Below are positions 1 through 9,065 of a DNA stretch of 64,000 nucleotides, piece after piece. The stretch's first letter is position 1, and every line of letters starts with the position of its first letter. The DNA lies in contig NZ_FRBY01000007.1 in NCBI RefSeq assembly GCF_900142735.1, positions 124,001 to 188,000 of the forward strand. Reading direction: 5' to 3'. Position numbers and translations under genes: made by a program. Below the pieces are notes generated by a model. That model made no database searches. It worked only from the letters and a program-made list of their open reading frames with translations, and was not told where the DNA came from. Source of the DNA: Flavobacterium saccharophilum. Lineage in GTDB: Bacteria; Bacteroidota; Bacteroidia; Flavobacteriales; Flavobacteriaceae.

Positions 1-534
1 GAACACATCATAGAAGGTACTCCTGGAATAAAAACTTGGGAAAAAGCAATGGCTGGCAGAATTATAGAAATGACAGGAATAAATCCTTTTACAATTGATC
101 AGACGTATTATTCTGAAAAAGGAAATACAAATTTAAATTCTCCTTACATTGAAATGGTAAATCTTGATTACCCTGTTATTATGATAAATAATGAAAATAA
201 AGCTTTTAGTGGAGATAGAGAAAACACTAAAAATATAGACTGTGCTATTATCCACCCAATCACAAAATACAAAAACAACAGACCTGATTGGCTGAATCTT
301 TCAAAAGAAAGAAAAACAATTAAAATTGAAAATTCTAAAATCAAGGAATATCCTGCATTAGTCTTAGCCTATCGAATTAATGAATTTGAAAAAAATGGTA
401 TTCCCGCAGATATAATTGAACTTGCTAGTGATAGTGAAAAATCAAACCTAATCCTGAAAAAAGGAGAATATAAAATCATAGTTAAAAACAAAGATTACCA
501 AATAGTAAATGAATTTACACAGACTGTAAAATAG
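1..534 (+). CDS. C-terminal part of an unidentified protein (cut by window edge)
   Basis: The reading frame is open from the first base to the stop at 532-534, so the true start lies outside the window; the ATG at 49 is internal to an already open frame. The visible 177 residues are polar and lysine/asparagine rich, without a membrane segment. The last ~50 residues look like a small beta-rich tail. I do not recognise the family. The next gene has its own promoter-like box and a 156-bp gap, so the two are probably not one operon. Confidence 0.6.
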   Translation, partial: EHIIEGTPGIKTWEKAMAGRIIEMTGINPFTIDQTYYSEKGNTNLNSPYIEMVNLDYPVIMINNENKAFSGDRENTKNIDCAIIHPITKYKNNRPDWLNLSKERKTIKIENSKIKEYPALVLAYRINEFEKNGIPADIIELASDSEKSNLILKKGEYKIIVKNKDYQIVNEFTQTVK

Positions 535-690
535 TAATTACTATAAAAACATGTATGCTGTTTAATAAGGAGTGAACTATAAGAAAAGATAAATTTGCAA
601 GGATGATAATCAAATAAACTATTCAGCAAATTGTGTAATTAATTTAGACGATTAATAAAATAACTTTACATCATATAAAAAACCAGTTTT

Positions 691-1575
691 ATGAAAAAGT
701 TATATTACACATCAAATGTTTTGTTCCTGTTTGTTTTAGTTTTGTTAGGTTCTTGTGAACAAAAGAAGACTATAAGACAAAGTGAAACAAAAATTCGCAA
801 AACCGTTGAATACAAAAAACCAGAATCAACTGTTGCTTTTAAATTTGAAAAAACAAAACAATGGCTTGATTCCATTAAAGGTGATTCAACCAAACTTTAT
901 ATTGCCTACGCTATAAATAGAACGGATAAAGCAAATATTGCCAAAATGGATTCGGTTGTAATTCCGAATGATTTTAGTGGCGATTTGGTTTACTATTTAC
1001 CATTTCCAATACACGTATCAGCTTTAGAAGAGGTTTCTAAAGTTTTGATTTTCTCCTATCCTACACAGACTTTTGCCGCTTATGAAAACGGCGAACTCGT
1101 TTATACCGGACCAACCAATATGGGAAGAAAAAAAGACCCAACACCAACAGGATTGTTTTTCACCAATTGGAAGGCTGAAAAAACAACAAGTACTTTTAAT
1201 GACGAATGGGACTTAAAATGGAATTTTAATATTGAAAATAAACTGGGAGTTGGTTTTCACCAATATGAATTACCCGGCTATCCAGCTTCGCATTCTTGTC
1301 TGCGTTTATTAGAAAAAGATGCAAAATACCTTTATAAATGGGCAGACGAATGGGTTTTGAAAGACAGTGAAAATGTAAAAGTTAAAGGAACACCTGTAAT
1401 CGTTTTTGGAAGCTATAATTTTGACGGACCTAAACCATGGCTGGAATTAGTAAAAAATCCAGAAGCATTAAATATCTCAGAGTCGGAAATTGAAACTCAG
1501 GTTCAACCTTTTGTTCAAAAGATTTTAGAAAATCAGAAAATTAGAGAAACAGAAAAGCAAACTGCTGCTCTTTAG
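691..1575 (+). CDS. L,D-transpeptidase (YkuD) family lipoprotein
   Basis: The product has 294 residues with a lipoprotein signal (LLGSC, lipid cysteine 22), so it should sit in the cell envelope. A YkuD-type catalytic domain covers about residues 115-240, with the motif SHSCLR (nucleophile Cys203) and an upstream conserved His190. The usual motif is S/T-HGC; here a Ser replaces the Gly. Family members cross-link peptidoglycan or attach proteins to it. It is monocistronic: a strong hairpin terminator follows at 1593-1638 and a TAACTTTA box lies about 30 bp upstream. The C-terminal ~50 residues are a charged, possibly helical extension. Confidence 0.82.
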   Translation: MKKLYYTSNVLFLFVLVLLGSCEQKKTIRQSETKIRKTVEYKKPESTVAFKFEKTKQWLDSIKGDSTKLYIAYAINRTDKANIAKMDSVVIPNDFSGDLVYYLPFPIHVSALEEVSKVLIFSYPTQTFAAYENGELVYTGPTNMGRKKDPTPTGLFFTNWKAEKTTSTFNDEWDLKWNFNIENKLGVGFHQYELPGYPASHSCLRLLEKDAKYLYKWADEWVLKDSENVKVKGTPVIVFGSYNFDGPKPWLELVKNPEALNISESEIETQVQPFVQKILENQKIRETEKQTAAL

Positions 1576-1592
1576 AATATTATATTTTATAT

Positions 1593-1638
1593 AAAACAGC
1601 TGATGCAATTTTAAAATATTGCATCAGCTGTTTTTTTT
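1593..1638 (+). terminator. Intrinsic terminator after the L,D-transpeptidase gene
   Basis: A perfect 10-bp stem (CAGCTGATGC at 1597-1606 with GCATCAGCTG at 1621-1630) is followed by eight T. It also rules out the upstream alternative start (1619) of the next gene. Confidence 0.85.
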
Positions 1639-1669
1639 AGGTAATTTTATATTCCAATCTAAAACAAAA

Positions 1670-1966
1670 ATGATCTCCTCTTCTAAAAATAACAGAACTT
1701 GTAAAAAAGGGCATCACTATTTTAAAACGAGCGATTGCCCTACTTGTCCAATTTGCGAACAGGAGCGTAAACCACAATCGGGGCTTTTATCTGTATTGTC
1801 AGCCCCGGCAAGACGAGCTTTAGAAAATAAAGGAATCGAAACTGTACAGGATTTATCAAAATATTCAAAAAAAGAAATCATATCATTACACGGAATTGGA
1901 CCAAGCTCAATTCCAAAACTATTGGAAGAATTGAAAAAGCATAGCCTAAACTTTCGAGAAGATTAA
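1670..1966 (+). CDS. Small zinc-ribbon-like/helix-hairpin-helix protein (RNA polymerase alpha-CTD-like)
   Basis: The 98-residue product has an N-terminal cluster C-x6-H-x7-C-x2-C-x2-C that could bind zinc, then about 55 residues resembling the RNA polymerase alpha C-terminal domain: 'ENKGIETVQDLSKYSKKEII' followed by 'LHGIGPSSIPKLLEEL', an HHH-type turn. I chose ATG 1670 because the longer frame from 1619 starts inside the preceding terminator. Proteins of this layout are common in Flavobacteriia and often annotated as RNA polymerase alpha subunit C-terminal domain-containing; DNA binding is inferred and the target is unknown. Confidence 0.7.
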   Translation: MISSSKNNRTCKKGHHYFKTSDCPTCPICEQERKPQSGLLSVLSAPARRALENKGIETVQDLSKYSKKEIISLHGIGPSSIPKLLEELKKHSLNFRED

Positions 1967-2067
1967 ACTTCAAAATGTATTTTTTTTTACTTCTGGTCAC
2001 TTTTATTTTCCTATTTTCGTCTCTCTTAAAACATCTAAAAACCAAAATAGTTTTTAAGATTAAAACC

Positions 2068-2898
2068 ATGAAGAATATACTTCTACTTTTTCTTATTTCA
2101 TTTCCTTTTTTTAATTACGGACAATCAAATCAAATTTTAGATTTCAAACCTGGTTACTCTCTTGAAACTATTTATCGTCAAGCAACATCTAATTCTTCAG
2201 ATTATGAAGTTGTGTATTCTGGAAACGAAAAATTTTTAGAAAATTTAAAGCAAAATGGAATAGTAAACCCAACGAAAATAAAAAATAGCTTTAATTTAGA
2301 AACACTTTCTAAAACGGGTAAAACTGATAAAAGCGGCAACTTTCCGATAACAATTGAGTACTTAAAATCTATTGACGCAAATGGAAAAACTATAATTCCA
2401 AACGGTACGTTGTTGTATGGTAAAACGTCATCTTCTACTATGCCTGAAATGGATTCTATCGTCTCAAAAGGCATGGAAGAAAGTTTTAAAAATATCATTT
2501 TCCAAACCGTCAAAAGCACATTTTCACAGTTGGTTATGCCGCAGAAAAAACTAAAAATAGGTGAATCTTTTATTCAGGAAAGCCCTTTAACATTACCAAT
2601 TGCAGGTATTAATATTGAAATGCAAATTACCACAACATACCGTTTGAAAAGCATGAATTCAAAAAATGCATTCTTTGATATAACACAAACTTATACTATG
2701 AAAATGTCGGACAGTAGATTTGAAACAAATGGAGCCGGAATAGGAAAAGGGGATTTAATTTATGATATTCCAAATCATTTTATTACCGGAAATACTTTAG
2801 TAATGGATTTTAATCTTGATCTAAAAAGTACCGATTTTACTTTACAATTAAAATCAAAAAGTGATTTTAAACAAACCTCCGAAATCTCGAAAAACTAA
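2068..2898 (+). CDS. Secreted hypothetical protein
   Basis: The chosen start (ATG 2068) gives 276 residues beginning with a clear signal peptide (MKNILLLFLISFPFFNYGQS, cleavage near residue 19). The frame is open from 1975, but that start would bury the signal sequence. The mature part is polar with alternating hydrophobic residues, suggesting a beta-rich periplasmic protein. It resembles Bacteroidota DUF6263-type proteins only vaguely, and I do not assign a family. It ends just before the bidirectional hairpin at 2903-2935. Confidence 0.65.
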   Translation: MKNILLLFLISFPFFNYGQSNQILDFKPGYSLETIYRQATSNSSDYEVVYSGNEKFLENLKQNGIVNPTKIKNSFNLETLSKTGKTDKSGNFPITIEYLKSIDANGKTIIPNGTLLYGKTSSSTMPEMDSIVSKGMEESFKNIIFQTVKSTFSQLVMPQKKLKIGESFIQESPLTLPIAGINIEMQITTTYRLKSMNSKNAFFDITQTYTMKMSDSRFETNGAGIGKGDLIYDIPNHFITGNTLVMDFNLDLKSTDFTLQLKSKSDFKQTSEISKN

Positions 2899-2902
2899 TA
2901 AA

Positions 2903-2935
2903 AAAAGGCATAAGATTAAAACTCTTATGCCTTTT
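2903..2935. terminator. Bidirectional terminator between convergent genes
   Basis: AAAAGGCATAAGA pairs with TCTTATGCCTTTT across a short loop, with A/T tracts on both sides. It can end both the secreted-protein gene (+) and guaB (-). Confidence 0.85.
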
Positions 2936-2960
2936 GTTTTATAATAATGAAAACTAAAAA

Positions 2961-4433
2961 TTATCTTGAATAATTTGGAGCTTCTTTTGTAATCGTTACG
3001 TTGTGTGGGTGGCTTTCCGTAATTCCGCTTGACGTGATTCTAACAAAACGTCCTGTTTCTTGTAAAGTTGGAATATCTTTTGAACCACAGTATCCCATTC
3101 CGGCACGAAGACCACCAATGAATTGAAGCATACTTTCGTTTAATTCTCCTTTGTAAGGAACACGACCCACAATTCCTTCCGGAACTAATTTTTTAACGTC
3201 GTCTTCAACGTCCTGGAAATAACGGTCTTTAGAACCTGTTTGCATGGCTTCAACAGAACCCATTCCGCGGTATGATTTGAATTTTCTTCCTTCAAAAATG
3301 ATAGTTTCACCCGGAGATTCTTTTGTTCCTGCTAATAATGAACCTAACATCACACAGTCAGCACCGGCAGCGATTGCTTTAGGAATGTCTCCCGTATAAC
3401 GAATTCCACCATCAGCAATAACAGGAACTCCAGTTCCTTTGATAGCTGCAGCAACTTCTAATACTGCTGAAAATTGAGGAAAACCTACACCGGCAACAAT
3501 ACGTGTTGTACAGATAGAACCAGGTCCGATTCCAACTTTAACACCGTCAGCACCATTGGCTACTAAATATTTAGCTGCTTCAGGAGTTGCGATGTTTCCA
3601 ACAATTACATCTATTTGCGGGAATTTTGATTTTACTTCTTTTAATGTATTTACAACACCTTCAGTATGTCCGTGAGCAGTATCGATAATAATAGCATCAA
3701 CACCTGCCGCAACTAATGCAGCAGCTCTTTCTACAGCATCACCTGTAACTCCAATTGCAGCCGCAACTCTTAAACGTCCGTAAACGTCTTTGTTTGCGAT
3801 TGGTTTTTGAGTTAATTTTGTGATATCTCTGAAAGTAATTAGACCAACCAATTCATTTTTAGCATTTACAACTGGTAGTTTTTCAATTTTGTGACCTTGT
3901 AAAACTACTTCTGCTTGTTCTAATGAAGTTCCTTCGGCAACAGTAACTAAGTTTGTACTTGTCATTACCTCAGCAATTGGTCTTGCACCGTTTTTTTCGA
4001 AACGTAAGTCACGATTCGTAACGATACCTTTTAGGATTTTGTTTTCGTCAACGATTGGAATACCGCCAATTCCGAATTCTTTCATTGCATTTTTCGCATC
4101 TGCAATCGTCGAAGTCATCGGTAATGTTACCGGATCGATAATCATTCCAGACTCTGCACGTTTTACTTTTCTAACCTTTCCAGCTTGTTGCTCGATGGTC
4201 ATGTTTTTATGTAAAACACCAATTCCGCCTTCCTGCGCCATAGCGATTGCCATTGCACTCTCTGTAACGGTATCCATAGCAGCTGATACTATAGGAACGT
4301 TTAGTGTTATATTTCTTGAAAATTTTGATTTGATACTCACTTCGCGAGGAAGCACATTCGAGTAGTTAGGTACTAATAATACATCATCGTAAGTTAAACC
4401 TTCGCCGATGATCTTGGAGTTGTGTGCTATCAT
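2961..4433 (-). CDS. guaB: Inosine-5'-monophosphate dehydrogenase
   Basis: At 490 residues this is full length for bacterial IMPDH, which oxidises IMP to XMP with NAD, the committed step of GMP synthesis. The TIM-barrel catalytic domain is split by a tandem CBS pair (about residues 95-205). The catalytic loop GIGPGSICTTR carries the nucleophile Cys308, followed by the flap with the usual Arg-Tyr region (about 400-420). The start codon is preceded on the minus strand by a TATATTTG box. It is monocistronic. Confidence 0.97.
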   Translation of the reverse strand: MIAHNSKIIGEGLTYDDVLLVPNYSNVLPREVSIKSKFSRNITLNVPIVSAAMDTVTESAMAIAMAQEGGIGVLHKNMTIEQQAGKVRKVKRAESGMIIDPVTLPMTSTIADAKNAMKEFGIGGIPIVDENKILKGIVTNRDLRFEKNGARPIAEVMTSTNLVTVAEGTSLEQAEVVLQGHKIEKLPVVNAKNELVGLITFRDITKLTQKPIANKDVYGRLRVAAAIGVTGDAVERAAALVAAGVDAIIIDTAHGHTEGVVNTLKEVKSKFPQIDVIVGNIATPEAAKYLVANGADGVKVGIGPGSICTTRIVAGVGFPQFSAVLEVAAAIKGTGVPVIADGGIRYTGDIPKAIAAGADCVMLGSLLAGTKESPGETIIFEGRKFKSYRGMGSVEAMQTGSKDRYFQDVEDDVKKLVPEGIVGRVPYKGELNESMLQFIGGLRAGMGYCGSKDIPTLQETGRFVRITSSGITESHPHNVTITKEAPNYSR

Positions 4434-4459
4434 GTTGCAATTTCTAGTTGAATTGCGTG

Positions 4460-4467
4460 CAAATATA
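4460..4467 (-). promoter_or_regulatory. guaB -7 promoter box (TATATTTG)
   Basis: Read on the minus strand, TATATTTG matches the Bacteroidota -7 consensus TAnnTTTG, 26 bp before the guaB ATG. A clear -33 TTTG is not visible. The leader holds a small inverted repeat (GCAATT/AATTGC). Confidence 0.6.
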
Positions 4468-4543
4468 GTGAATAAATTGGAAACTTGAGTACTAACTTTT
4501 TCTTAATTTTCTATACCAGAGAATGTTCTTACAAAAGAAAAAC

Positions 4544-4626
4544 AAATTCCAATAAAAAAATTTCAAATTCTAACTTCTTACAAATACATTTCCAAATTGG
4601 AATTTGGAATTTTTTTATTGGAATTT
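4544..4626. repeat. Long inverted repeat of the TTGGAATTTGGAATTT family
   Basis: The left arm 4544-4570 and right arm 4600-4626 are reverse complements with one mismatch over 27 bp, separated by a 29-bp loop. It lies between guaB and the next minus-strand gene. Its A/T tracts could terminate transcription. Partial copies of the same motif recur at 15070-15355, 15675-15715 and 60770-60825. Confidence 0.8.
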
Positions 4627-4632
4627 TAAAAA

Positions 4633-6033
4633 CTAATCTTCTGATTCAGGGACAATAAAATTAATTCCGAATTGAAATGCTAGACTATTGGCTTTCGAGA
4701 CATCTCTATATTCTAAAACATTGTCGACGAGAGCATAAATATTGACTTTTCCTATCGTTCCGGAAAGTCCCAAGCCAATGTTTTTACTTGAATAAGAATC
4801 TAATGTATAAGTGGCCTTGAAATCTAATTTTTCGAAGATGCTTCTTCTATAAAAAGCTGTAAATGCTATAAAAGGCTCATTTGGCATTGTCATAGCAAAC
4901 ATTTGTCCTCCAATTGCATTAAGATATCTTTTTTTAGCAGAGGCCTTGCAATTACATTCTTCATCTGATCTGGATTCTCCAAAAGAATATTGAACAGATG
5001 AATACAATTTGGTTGGGCGCCAGGTAGTGTATTTGTTATAAAGCGTGTCGCGTGGAATAGCTTTTTCGAAATCATCAAAAACATCTTCAGGATCATTTGT
5101 AAATTCGAAAATAGGATTTGCACCTTCGTATCTGTAATTCCCTTTGTAGGTTATAGTTTCAATATCTTTGGATTGATTTACAAATCCGAGATCAATAATA
5201 CTTGCCGTAAACTGTAGATTATCTCTGAAATAATAAGTAAATCCGGCATCTAACCCCAACCCTAAACTACCATTAAAAAAGGTATTATGTGCAATATCTT
5301 CCGCTACATTTCCTTCATATTCATCTTTGGTAAATTTGGCAAGTCCGGAAGTTCTAAGTTCCAGATTTGAAGAGATTATTTGTGTATAAAGATTTGGAGT
5401 TCCCGGAATTTGAGTTGTATAAATAAACCCGGAATTTCGTGTAGAGGTGGCATTGGCACCACTTGAATACAACTTGGCACGACCTCCCAGAACAAATTTT
5501 TCACTTAGTTTTTTATGAAACCCGACATGAAGAACAGAAAGTACTTCTGCCCTAACGTTGATATCTGCCAAATTAAATGATTTTCCGACATAATCTTTGT
5601 TTCCGTATAAGGCAAATATCGCAGGGTCCTTTGGAACATACATCAAAAAATCAAACTCCTGATAGACCCCAAATGAAACATAAGACTGACTGTCTTCTCC
5701 TCCAACTCTAAAACCGCCCGAAAACAATTCTAATTGTTCATTAACCTGAGCTTTGTCTTTGTTTGACGAGTTGTTTACAATATTTCGGACTTTATCATTA
5801 AAATCGACTCCATTATTAGCAAATAAATCATAAGCCGAAAAACTGCTTGATCCAACGTTAGCCGAAATTCCAGATAATACAGGAATACCAAAATAGTATT
5901 TATACGAAACGTCAGCACCCGGATTGACCAATGATGATTGCGGAATTGATGTAAAATTATACAGAAGCTGTCTGTTTTGACTAAAACAAACAAACTGTAG
6001 AGACAGCATTAAAATTAAGTACGCTTTTCTCAT
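4633..6033 (-). CDS. Outer-membrane beta-barrel protein, DUF5723-like
   Basis: The 466-residue product has a signal peptide (cleavage after CFSQ, about residue 19) and a long series of amphipathic beta strands with aromatic girdles. The N-terminal stretch 'NFTSIPQSSLVNPGADVSYK' and the strand pattern fit the PorP/SprF- and DUF5723-type outer-membrane proteins of Bacteroidota. Its start overlaps the stop of the upstream lipoprotein gene by 4 bp (ATGA), so the two are translated together and probably work together at the outer membrane. Exact substrate or partner cannot be read from the sequence. Confidence 0.65.
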   Translation of the reverse strand: MRKAYLILMLSLQFVCFSQNRQLLYNFTSIPQSSLVNPGADVSYKYYFGIPVLSGISANVGSSSFSAYDLFANNGVDFNDKVRNIVNNSSNKDKAQVNEQLELFSGGFRVGGEDSQSYVSFGVYQEFDFLMYVPKDPAIFALYGNKDYVGKSFNLADINVRAEVLSVLHVGFHKKLSEKFVLGGRAKLYSSGANATSTRNSGFIYTTQIPGTPNLYTQIISSNLELRTSGLAKFTKDEYEGNVAEDIAHNTFFNGSLGLGLDAGFTYYFRDNLQFTASIIDLGFVNQSKDIETITYKGNYRYEGANPIFEFTNDPEDVFDDFEKAIPRDTLYNKYTTWRPTKLYSSVQYSFGESRSDEECNCKASAKKRYLNAIGGQMFAMTMPNEPFIAFTAFYRRSIFEKLDFKATYTLDSYSSKNIGLGLSGTIGKVNIYALVDNVLEYRDVSKANSLAFQFGINFIVPESED

Positions 6034-6581
6034 TCGATCACCATATAAACGTTTGCACTTGAGCGAAATTTCAGATTTCCTTTACTGTGTTCGTCTAATG
6101 GCGGTCCAGACTCCATTGCGACAATAAATTTCAATTTAACAGTCTGTTTTAAAAGGTCCAGTCTTTGATTTTCGTATACTTCTGTCGGAAATTTGATAAC
6201 ATTAGAACCTGCTGAATAAGCGGGAACTGAATACGAATTGGCTTCAAGTGTTTGATCATTAGCATCTAATAGCAACATTTCGATTCGAAAAGCCCTAACT
6301 ATAGTATTTTCAACTTCAAAATCGAATTCGGCTTTTACCAGATTATCTCTAAAAAATTCATCCTTAAACGCATCAAAACTCTGAACATCAGACACTACTT
6401 GTGGCGATCCGTCATTTATCAATTGGGTCGCCGCAACATTAAAATAAGCCAGATTAGCTACAAATACGGGTTCCAGCCTAAGATCTTTGGTCTGATCAAA
6501 ATCCAGATCACTTGAGCACGAAAAAAAAAGGAATGCAAAAACTAAAATTTTAGGAATTCTATTTAGGATGTTTGCTTTCAT
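6030..6581 (-). CDS. Hypothetical lipoprotein, co-translated with the DUF5723-like barrel
   Basis: The 183-residue product has a lipobox (LFFSC, lipid cysteine about residue 22) and a mature beta-rich domain without recognisable catalytic motifs. It is the first gene of a two-gene operon, overlapping the barrel gene by 4 bp. The arrangement suggests an envelope partner of that barrel; function is unknown. Confidence 0.65.
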   Translation of the reverse strand: MKANILNRIPKILVFAFLFFSCSSDLDFDQTKDLRLEPVFVANLAYFNVAATQLINDGSPQVVSDVQSFDAFKDEFFRDNLVKAEFDFEVENTIVRAFRIEMLLLDANDQTLEANSYSVPAYSAGSNVIKFPTEVYENQRLDLLKQTVKLKFIVAMESGPPLDEHSKGNLKFRSSANVYMVIE

Positions 6582-6658
6582 AACTACTCTATTAGATCGT
6601 CTGTAATAACACTGGTTTACAAATGATTATTACATATAAATAATAAATGTACTACTTT

Positions 6659-7525
6659 TTAATGAAATTTACCGAACAATTTTGATGCTTCATTATAAGC
6701 ACTCTCAAAACTTAAGGAATTTAGTCCGGTTGTTTTTTTATTGGCTGTAAAATAGGAAATCAGTTTTTCTGTAGGCATATTTCCCGTCAGTTTATCGGTT
6801 GCCATTGGACAACCTCCAAAACCTTGGATAGCTCCGTCAAAACGTTTACAACCCGCTTTTGAAGCGGCATCTATTTTTTCGAACCAACTGTCTGGTGTTG
6901 TATGTAAGTGTGCACCAAATTCTATTTGAGGGTATTTTGGAATTAAATTAGAAAAAAGATAAGTAATCACTTCTGGCGTAGAACTTCCGACAGTATCTGA
7001 AAGTGATAAAATTTTCACGCCCATTTTTGAAAGTTTCTCCGTCCACTCACCTACTATTTCAACATTCCAGGGATCTCCATACGGATTTCCAAACCCCATT
7101 GAAAGATAGGTTACGACTTCTTTGTTTTTCTTATTGGCAATCTCAAGAATTTCTTCCAGTGTAATTAATGATTCGGCAATCGTTTTATGGGTATTTCGCA
7201 TTTGAAAATTCTCTGAAATAGAAAAAGGAAATCCCAAATACTGAATAGCTTCATGTTCTGAAGCTGCTGCCGCTCCTTGTGTATTGGCAATTATCGCCAG
7301 TAATTTGCTTGTAGTTTGAGAAAGATCAAGCTGCGCCAAAACCTCAGCAGTATCCTGCATTTGCGGAATTGCTTTTGGAGACACAAAACTTCCAAAATCA
7401 ATCGTATCAAAGCCTACGCGAAGCAAAGACTGTATATACGAAACCTTATTTTTTGTTGGAATAAAAGTTTTGATACCTTGCATGGCATCTCGCGGACATT
7501 CGATAATCTTGATTTCTTTATTCAA
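6659..7525 (-). CDS. Hydroxymethylglutaryl-CoA lyase family enzyme (TTG start)
   Basis: The 288-residue TIM-barrel protein begins with KIIECPRDAMQGI, the acyl-CoA lyase/aldolase metal-binding start. It carries the GFGGCP segment expected for the HMG-CoA lyase signature (catalytic Cys around residue 240) and the AHLHTT metal-binding histidines. The likely reaction is cleavage of HMG-CoA to acetoacetate and acetyl-CoA, in leucine degradation. The only start is TTG at 7525: an in-frame stop lies two codons upstream and the next ATG would remove the metal-binding strand. It has no close operon partner. Confidence 0.85.
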   Translation of the reverse strand: MNKEIKIIECPRDAMQGIKTFIPTKNKVSYIQSLLRVGFDTIDFGSFVSPKAIPQMQDTAEVLAQLDLSQTTSKLLAIIANTQGAAAASEHEAIQYLGFPFSISENFQMRNTHKTIAESLITLEEILEIANKKNKEVVTYLSMGFGNPYGDPWNVEIVGEWTEKLSKMGVKILSLSDTVGSSTPEVITYLFSNLIPKYPQIEFGAHLHTTPDSWFEKIDAASKAGCKRFDGAIQGFGGCPMATDKLTGNMPTEKLISYFTANKKTTGLNSLSFESAYNEASKLFGKFH

Positions 7526-7600
7526 AGCTTATTCTTTTGTGAAGGCTAAGTTAGCTTCTTTTTTAAAGAAATAAAAGTTATAATTTTCATTAAGTAAAAT

Positions 7601-7674
7601 ATTACTTAATATTGTAATAAGTAAAAACATTACACAAAAAGGTAATAAACTCAAATATTACGCAAAAGTGTAAT
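7601..7674. promoter_or_regulatory. Array of three 18-bp operator-like dyads upstream of satD
   Basis: Three copies of ATTAC-N8-GTAAT lie at 7601-7618, 7629-7646 and 7657-7674, so their starts are exactly 28 bp apart. Spacers are TTAATATT, ACAAAAAG and GCAAAAGT. The third overlaps where the -33 element should be, relative to the -7 box at 7691-7698. This geometry fits a cooperative dimeric repressor. The satD product has a C-terminal HTH-like segment, so autoregulation is a natural guess. Confidence 0.7.
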
Positions 7675-7690
7675 ATTTAAAAATATTCCT

Positions 7691-7698
7691 TATATTTG
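7691..7698 (+). promoter_or_regulatory. satD operon -7 promoter box (TATATTTG)
   Basis: Exact match to TAnnTTTG, 39 bp before the satD ATG. The expected -33 position falls in the third dyad of the operator array. Confidence 0.65.
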
Positions 7699-7737
7699 TA
7701 ATATAAAACTTTATTTATTTTTAATTATATTTGAATT

Positions 7738-8352
7738 ATGACTAGTGTAATTACAGGTGATATAATCGATTCAAGAAAGCAAAAATCAAAAGACTGGGTC
7801 GAAGGTTTAAAAAAAATCTTGTCTCCGTTTGGCGAGACACCAAGCCAATGGGAAGTTTATCGGGGAGATGAATTTCAAATCGAAATACAAAATCCAGAAG
7901 AAGCCTTATTGTCGGCTATCTTAATAAAAGCACATTTACGATCTATAAAATTAGATGCGAGAATGAGCATTGGTTTTGGAAACAAAACACATAATGCCGA
8001 AAAAATATCAGAAAGCAATGGCGATGCTTTTATACATTCAGGAGAACTTTTTGAAACTTTGAAAAAACAAAAAGTAACGTTAGCGATGAGAACCGGAAAT
8101 ACTGACATTGATAAAAAAATGAATTTGATGCTTCAGCTGGCTTTGACCTTTATGGATAACTGGCTAGTACAATCTGCAGAATTTGTTGCCGTCGCTATAG
8201 AAAACCCTACTTTATCTCAAGAAGAATTAGGACAAAAACTAGGCATTAATCAAGCTGCCGTGAGTCGTAGACAAAAACGTGCTCAATTTGATTTGGTTAT
8301 GAATTTAGATCGTTATTTTAGAACACAAATAAAACAACTTACAGCCCCATGA
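7738..8352 (+). CDS. SatD family protein
   Basis: The 204-residue product starts with MTSVITGDIIDSRK, typical of SatD proteins (named from the acid-tolerance sat operon of Streptococcus mutans). It has a nucleotidyl-cyclase-like N-terminal fold region and a C-terminal helix-turn-helix-like segment (about residues 160-190, 'LSQEELGQKLGINQAAVSRR'). It overlaps the following DUF3307 gene by 4 bp, the common SatD-DUF3307 pair. The three-dyad array upstream suggests it regulates its own operon; biochemical function is not established. Confidence 0.8.
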   Translation: MTSVITGDIIDSRKQKSKDWVEGLKKILSPFGETPSQWEVYRGDEFQIEIQNPEEALLSAILIKAHLRSIKLDARMSIGFGNKTHNAEKISESNGDAFIHSGELFETLKKQKVTLAMRTGNTDIDKKMNLMLQLALTFMDNWLVQSAEFVAVAIENPTLSQEELGQKLGINQAAVSRRQKRAQFDLVMNLDRYFRTQIKQLTAP

Positions 8353-9065
8353 TTTTATTTATAAAACTACTGTTAGCGCATTTATTAGGCGATTTTATCT
8401 GGCAGCCCAATTCATGGGTGTCCGATAAAGAAATTAAAAAACATAAAAGTGTTTTCTTATACCTTCATATATTGATTCACGGCCTGTTGGCAGCAATTTT
8501 GGTTTGGGAAATCCGCTTTATTCCTTATGCCGTTTTAATTGCTGTGACCCACGGAATTATCGACCTCATAAAGCTAAATTTTCAGCAACCAAAAACAAAA
8601 CGCAGCTGGTTCATTACTGACCAGATTGCACATATTATAATTTTAATCGGAGTTGTACTTTTATATGAAAACAAAAGCATTATTAATTTTTGGCAGAATA
8701 ATGAGTTTTGGATTTTATTGACCGGAATCTTATTCGTTACCAAACCTTCTTCCATTATCATCAAAACCATCATATCGATTTGGAGTCCCGAAAATGAAAA
8801 TACACACGCAGACAATTCACTTGCCAATGCAGGAAATTACATTGGTATACTGGAACGCTTATTTGTGTTCTGTTTTATCTTAACCGGGCATTTTGAAGCG
8901 ATCGGTTTTCTATTGGCTGCCAAATCTATTTTTAGATTCGGGGATTTAAAAGAAGCCAAAGACCGAAAACTAACCGAGTATGTTTTAATTGGTACTTTGA
9001 TTAGTTTTGGAATTGCTATAATTTCTGGACTTGTTGTCCAGGCATTGATTTTACAATCCCTTTAA
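8349..9065 (+). CDS. DUF3307 integral membrane protein
   Basis: The 238-residue protein has about six hydrophobic segments and the DUF3307 opening 'LLLAHLLGDFIWQPNSWV' with charged residues inside the first helix, followed by H-x3-H-rich helices (LHILIHG, VTHGIIDLIK) that could hold a metal or substrate. It is translationally coupled to satD. Its last 15 bp overlap the 3' end of convergent pyrD, so the two transcripts must run into one another. Confidence 0.82.
   Translation: MILFIKLLLAHLLGDFIWQPNSWVSDKEIKKHKSVFLYLHILIHGLLAAILVWEIRFIPYAVLIAVTHGIIDLIKLNFQQPKTKRSWFITDQIAHIIILIGVVLLYENKSIINFWQNNEFWILLTGILFVTKPSSIIIKTIISIWSPENENTHADNSLANAGNYIGILERLFVFCFILTGHFEAIGFLLAAKSIFRFGDLKEAKDRKLTEYVLIGTLISFGIAIISGLVVQALILQSL

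Noticed and set aside
4039..4365. 108-codon plus-strand frame in guaB
   Set aside because: Antisense shadow of a well-recognised gene; no promoter box or start context.
6659..7525. HMG-CoA-lyase-like gene as a pseudogene for lack of an ATG
   Set aside because: The TTG start gives a complete N-terminal metal-binding motif and the frame is intact; alternative starts are accepted.
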